DNA of 64,000 nt from Microbacterium sp. zg-Y625. GTDB lineage: Bacteria; Actinomycetota; Actinomycetes; Actinomycetales; Microbacteriaceae. The notes under the pieces are model-generated. The model saw nothing but the letters and a program-made list of their open reading frames with translations, was not told the DNA's origin and did no database searches. Below, piece after piece: positions 60,564 through 64,000 of this stretch. The number at the start of each line of letters is the position of its first letter. Position 1 is the first letter of the stretch. The DNA lies in the NCBI RefSeq assembly GCF_030246925.1, contig NZ_CP126740.1:186001-250000 (forward strand), read 5' to 3'. The position numbers and the translations under genes were made by a program.

Positions 60564-61238
60564 TCAGTGACGGGGGAACGTTCCGCGGGACAGTCGCCGC
60601 GTGAGCGACTTCGCCGCGGCGCGGAGAAGGGGAGCGATCTTGCCGGCGTCGAACCCTTCGGGTCCGCTGAAGACACAGATCTCGCCCTCGACCTGACTGC
60701 CGGGCTCTCCGAAGACGCACGATGCGCAGGACACACCGCCGCCTGCCTGGGCGTCCCCACCCCGCCCCTGGCCACTGAGCGGCTGCGGGTGACGGTCCAC
60801 GACGATCACGTCGGGCGCCGCGTGATGCGCCGGGAGTCGCGCTCCCACCCGTATTCCGGACGGAATACCGCTGCGGCCGCGCAGGACCGAGACGCAGACG
60901 AGCTCATCCCCGTCAAGGATGCCGAGGTGAACGCCCTCCCCGGTGCGCTCTCGCAGTTCGAGCATGGCCGGGAGTGCAGCGACGCGCAGGTCGCGTGGGT
61001 CCCGCGCCAACTGGCCCAGCTCGAACACCCGCAGTCCCAGGTGGAGGATCCGCCCGTCTCGTTCGAGGTATCCGTGCTCGACGAGCGCCGCCGCGACTCG
61101 GGACACGGTGGACTTCGGCAGGCCGGAGCGGCGGGCGAGCTCCGACAGGCTGACCCCGCCATCGTCCGCGTCGAACGCCCGCAGAACCCCGGTGACACGG
61201 TCGAGCACACTCAGGGAGTCGCCGCCGTCGGCGTCCAT
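60564..61238 (-). CDS. IclR-family regulator with damaged effector domain
   Basis: 224 residues from the ATG at 61238. The DNA-binding half is intact (SLSVLDRVTGVLRAFDADDG, LARRSGLPKSTVSRVAAAL). In the ligand domain the sequence departs from the family after GARLPAHHAA and rejoins it at GEICVFSGPEGFDAGKIAPL. The segment between is short, rich in Gly and Gln, and unlike IclR proteins, consistent with frameshifts or a deletion. It is about 25 residues shorter than its neighbour. It may still bind DNA without normal ligand response. The start overlaps the stop of the second IclR gene by one base. Confidence 0.75.
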   Translation of the reverse strand: MDADGGDSLSVLDRVTGVLRAFDADDGGVSLSELARRSGLPKSTVSRVAAALVEHGYLERDGRILHLGLRVFELGQLARDPRDLRVAALPAMLELRERTGEGVHLGILDGDELVCVSVLRGRSGIPSGIRVGARLPAHHAAPDVIVVDRHPQPLSGQGRGGDAQAGGGVSCASCVFGEPGSQVEGEICVFSGPEGFDAGKIAPLLRAAAKSLTRRLSRGTFPRH

Positions 61239-61993
61239 CAGTGGGTCGCCGACGCCAGGCGACGCGTCAGCACCAGCGCGGCGTGGCGCACGAGCGGCGC
61301 TATCCGCCGCGGGTCCATGTCGTCGACGGGGCCGGCAGCGGAGATCGCCGCGACAGGCACGCGGTCGGGGGAGAGGACAGGGCTTGCCACTCCCACCACA
61401 CCCGGGAACGTCTCGCACCGGTCCAGAGCCACACCGTCCGCGCGGATGCTCGGGAACTCCCGCTCGAGCAGGTCGCGCTGACGAGCATCGAGATGCGCGC
61501 CGATGTGCGTCCCGCCGATCTCATCCAGCGTGAATGCCAGGACGGCCTTGCCCAAGGCCGTGGTCGCCGATGGCACCCGCGCTCCTGCTCGCGACGGTGA
61601 CGGATGCAGCCGTCCCTGCACGGAGATGACCGAGAGCATGTCGCTCCCCTCGCGCACCGCGACATTGAGGTGTTCGCCTGTCGCGTTGTACAGCTCCGCG
61701 AGGACCGGCATCGCCGCCGCGCGAAGGCGGCGCGGCGTGGACGCGCGCGCCCCGAACTCGAACAGCCGCAACCCGATCTCGACCTGTCGGTCTGTACGCG
61801 TGAGGTACCGCTGCCGGACCAGCTCGCCCACCAGACGCGACACCGTCGACTTCGGCAGGCCGGTGCAGACAGCGAGCTGAGCGATCGTGGTCGATCCCCC
61901 CGCCTCGCGTACGGCGTTGAGGATGGAGAGGATGCGGTCGAGCACCGATACGCGCTCGCATCCGACAGCGGAACGCATGTGTGGAGTATCCAT
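61238..61993 (-). CDS. IclR-family transcriptional regulator
   Basis: About 251 residues if begun at the ATG at 61993; ATGs at 61978 and 62059 are also possible and none has a good ribosome site. The HTH domain is VLDRILSILNAVREAGGSTT followed by LAVCTGLPKSTVSRLVGELV. The effector domain is complete (SATTALGKAVLAFTLDE, GVVGVASPVLSPDRVPVAAI, LVRHAALVLTRRL). It lies 115 nt downstream of the ThuA-domain gene and is coupled to the damaged IclR gene, so both may regulate sugar-related functions nearby. Confidence 0.88.
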   Translation of the reverse strand: MDTPHMRSAVGCERVSVLDRILSILNAVREAGGSTTIAQLAVCTGLPKSTVSRLVGELVRQRYLTRTDRQVEIGLRLFEFGARASTPRRLRAAAMPVLAELYNATGEHLNVAVREGSDMLSVISVQGRLHPSPSRAGARVPSATTALGKAVLAFTLDEIGGTHIGAHLDARQRDLLEREFPSIRADGVALDRCETFPGVVGVASPVLSPDRVPVAAISAAGPVDDMDPRRIAPLVRHAALVLTRRLASATH

Positions 61994-62108
61994 CCGGTCG
62001 CGTACCGGACCCGAAACGTCCCACTGAGTGGAACGACCGAGGGCTCGGGCAGACGTCATGCCTGCCCGAGCCCCCGATGCGCACCTCAGCGAGGGGCGCT
62101 CACAGCCG

Positions 62109-64000
62109 TCATCCTGCGCAGAAGGGGGAGACGCCCATGGTGCTTTCGATGCCGGCGAGGACGTGCTGTTTGAAGAACTCGTCTCCGGGCAGGGGTGCGT
62201 CCGTCCACGCGGCGACGTCGTGGCCGAGGGTGGTCAGCCATGCTTTGGAGCCGTCGTAGTACTGGCACCAGCTCACGGGGTGTTCTGCCCCGTGGCCATC
62301 GGGTCGCACCTCGCTTGTGGCCTGGTCGACTTCGAGGAGCACGTTGACGTTGGACGGGTAGGGGCGGAGGTTGTACCACTCGTCCTTGAAGGGCCAGGTC
62401 TCCGGCATGAACGACGTGGAGACGTCCTTGTCGTTGATGACTTCGACGGTTCCCTCACGGTTCGGACCGTGGTTGAGGAAGTTCGCTCCGCCGAGCAGGC
62501 CCTCGTAGTACGGCCAGTCGTATTCGGCGCCGAACGCGTTGTGGATGCCGACGAAGCCGCCGCCGTCACGGAGGTAGGCGGTCAACCGGTCCTGAGCGGC
62601 GTTGTCGAACGTGTCCCGGTTTCCGCTGAGGTTGATGACCGTGTGGTAACGCTCCAGGTCCGTGAACTCGGCCAGGTCCTCGGTGTAGTCCACCTTGATG
62701 CCGCGTTCTTCGAGCCAGGCCTTGAGCGCGGCCTGCGCGATGTTGTTCTCACCCAACGGCGGGTTCACACCGGCCGGCAGCGCCGTGCCCAGGTGGGCGT
62801 GACGCGGACCCGCGGTGCGGCTCCAGATCAGGACGCGCTTCTCCTCGCCCTCGACCCACCCGTTCCCACCATCGGTGTAACACTCCGGATCAATCCCACG
62901 ACACACCCCGTAGTAGGCCCCGTAATCCGTCACCACCGTCTCGGTGAATGTCTCGCCGTTGCGCTGTCCCGTCACCGTCACGGTGACCGATCCCGCCGCT
63001 AGCGGCATCACCCGCGAGTTGAGGGAGGCAGCCACGGTCGCGCCGGGGCGCACGTTCGCGAACGACTTCGATCCGAACGACGCCTGCACCTTCACGGAGA
63101 CCGGTACATCGGAGGGGTTGCGCACCGATACCGAGAGGTACGCCTTGGACGAGAGCGTGCGCGGCGTGACCGTCACCTCGGGGGCATCCGTCGCCGGCGC
63201 GCAGAAGGGGGAGACGCCCATGGTGCTTTCGATGCCGGCGAGGACGTGCTGTTTGAAGAACTCGTCTCCGGGCAGGGGTGCGTCCGTCCACGCGGCGACG
63301 TCGTGGCCGAGGGTGGTCAGCCATGCTTTGGAGCCGTCGTAGTACTGGCACCAGCTCACGGGGTGTTCTGCCCCGTGGCCATCGGGTCGCACCTCGCTTG
63401 TGGCCTGGTCGACTTCGAGGAGCACGTTGACGTTGGACGGGTAGGGGCGGAGGTTGTACCACTCGTCCTTGAAGGGCCAGGTCTCCGGCATGAACGACGT
63501 GGAGACGTCCTTGTCGTTGATGACTTCGACGGTTCCCTCACGGTTCGGACCGTGGTTGAGGAAGTTCGCTCCGCCGAGCAGGCCCTCGTAGTACGGCCAG
63601 TCGTATTCGGCGCCGAACGCGTTGTGGATGCCGACGAAGCCGCCGCCGTCACGGAGGTAGGCGGTCAACCGGTCCTGAGCGGCGTTGTCGAACGTGTCCC
63701 GGTTTCCGCTGAGGTTGATGACCGTGTGGTAACGCTCCAGGTCCGTGAACTCGGCCAGGTCCTCGGTGTAGTCCACCTTGATGCCGCGTTCTTCGAGCCA
63801 GGCCTTGAGCGCGGCCTGCGCGATGTTGTTCTCACCCAACGGCGGGTTCACACCGGCCGGCAGCGCCGTGCCCAGGTGGGCGTGACGCGGACCCGCGGTG
63901 CGGCTCCAGATCAGGACGCGCTTCTCCTCGCCCTCGACCCACCCGTTCCCACCATCGGTGTAACACTCCGGATCAATCCCACGACACACCCCGTAGGTGG
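62109..64000 (-). CDS. ThuA-domain protein with duplicated ThuA modules, 5' end missing
   Basis: About 630 residues are visible; the frame is open at the right edge. The order is ThuA module, beta-rich linker of about 90 residues (TVTPRTLSSKAYLSVSVRNP), ThuA module, stop. Each ThuA module (about 265 residues) has KRVLIWSRTAGPRHAHLG, GGGFVGIHNAFGAEYDWPYY and GHDVAAWTDAPLPGDEFFKQ. ThuA proteins belong to the class I amidotransferase-like fold and act on glycoside or trehalose-related sugars, in at least some cases on 3-keto-sugars. Conserved Cys residues and the Ig-like linker suggest an exported protein. The modules are identical in amino-acid sequence. Two IclR genes follow. Confidence 0.88.
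   Translation of the reverse strand, partial: TYGVCRGIDPECYTDGGNGWVEGEEKRVLIWSRTAGPRHAHLGTALPAGVNPPLGENNIAQAALKAWLEERGIKVDYTEDLAEFTDLERYHTVINLSGNRDTFDNAAQDRLTAYLRDGGGFVGIHNAFGAEYDWPYYEGLLGGANFLNHGPNREGTVEVINDKDVSTSFMPETWPFKDEWYNLRPYPSNVNVLLEVDQATSEVRPDGHGAEHPVSWCQYYDGSKAWLTTLGHDVAAWTDAPLPGDEFFKQHVLAGIESTMGVSPFCAPATDAPEVTVTPRTLSSKAYLSVSVRNPSDVPVSVKVQASFGSKSFANVRPGATVAASLNSRVMPLAAGSVTVTVTGQRNGETFTETVVTDYGAYYGVCRGIDPECYTDGGNGWVEGEEKRVLIWSRTAGPRHAHLGTALPAGVNPPLGENNIAQAALKAWLEERGIKVDYTEDLAEFTDLERYHTVINLSGNRDTFDNAAQDRLTAYLRDGGGFVGIHNAFGAEYDWPYYEGLLGGANFLNHGPNREGTVEVINDKDVSTSFMPETWPFKDEWYNLRPYPSNVNVLLEVDQATSEVRPDGHGAEHPVSWCQYYDGSKAWLTTLGHDVAAWTDAPLPGDEFFKQHVLAGIESTMGVSPFCAG
62118..62913. repeat. Internal direct repeat, copy 1 (about 796 bp)
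   Basis: This stretch matches 63201-63996 base for base as far as I could compare, with an offset of exactly 1083 bp (361 codons). It covers the C-terminal ThuA module. Identity stops at CCGTAG in both copies. Confidence 0.9.
63201..63996. repeat. Internal direct repeat, copy 2 (about 796 bp)
   Basis: The second copy of the 796-bp direct repeat, encoding the preceding ThuA module. The sequence differs from copy 1 only after 63996, 4 nt before the window edge. Further copies could follow beyond it. Confidence 0.9.

Noticed and set aside
62028..63002. Plus-strand frame of 324 residues at the right end
   Set aside because: Antisense of the ThuA gene; it recurs in the second repeat copy only because the DNA is duplicated.

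Overview
The window comes from a high-G+C actinobacterium, most likely a Microbacteriaceae member close to Microbacterium. The reasons are the order tilS-hpt-ftsH-folE-folP-folB-folK-DUF3180-PH-PH-DUF2520, DUF4192 beside lysS, a clpC locus, many leaderless-type promoters, and a striking excess of the heptamer GGATGCC and its complement. No rRNA, CRISPR array, phage gene or recognisable transposase was seen.

Layout. 1-5.6 kb: envelope and small regulatory genes (aldehyde dehydrogenase fragment, glutaredoxin, GT2-GtrA glycosyltransferase, polysaccharide deacetylase, an ArsR-VOC pair with a well-resolved operator/promoter, a TM2 protein, an orphan). 5.6-6.4 kb: a tRNA-Glu/Asp/Phe cluster on the minus strand, with a broken second copy of the tRNA-Phe 3' half next to it. 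6.6-18.7 kb: M23 peptidase, pyrophosphatase, then the conserved tilS-to-DUF2520 run, whose folate genes overlap by 4 bp each.

18.7-35.4 kb: a divergent two-operon block between DUF2520 and lysS. The minus operon encodes an acetyltransferase, an SIS-domain protein, an enolase-superfamily epimerase/racemase, a class IV aminotransferase, an M19 dipeptidase fused to a glutamine amidotransferase, and a serine hydrolase. The plus operon encodes an M20 peptidase, a complete Dpp/Opp-type peptide ABC importer, an S66 LD-carboxypeptidase and two tandem penicillin-recognising serine hydrolases. Together they look like a pathway that imports peptides, cleaves them and epimerises or transaminates D-amino-acid-containing products. 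This resembles the dpp-ykf murein-peptide locus of Bacillus subtilis but with a different parts list. It is the best candidate here for an undescribed system.

35.4-45.7 kb: lysS, DUF4192, cardiolipin synthase, a lipoprotein, a DUF559 nuclease-like gene enclosed by 14-bp inverted repeats, a DUF2975-XRE pair behind three tandem operators, and clpC. 45.7-52.5 kb: transglutaminase plus ATP-grasp/alpha-E operon, N-acetylglutamate synthase, a possible structured RNA, radA. 52.5-60.5 kb: lactate dehydrogenase, MFS transporter, SDR-MarR pair, tRNA-Ser, a lower-G+C membrane gene, DUF808, and a hydrolase-MarR divergent pair with embedded operators. 60.5-64 kb: two IclR-type regulators (one damaged) and the 3' part of a secreted-type ThuA protein containing an apparently identical ~796-nt internal repeat that runs to the window edge.
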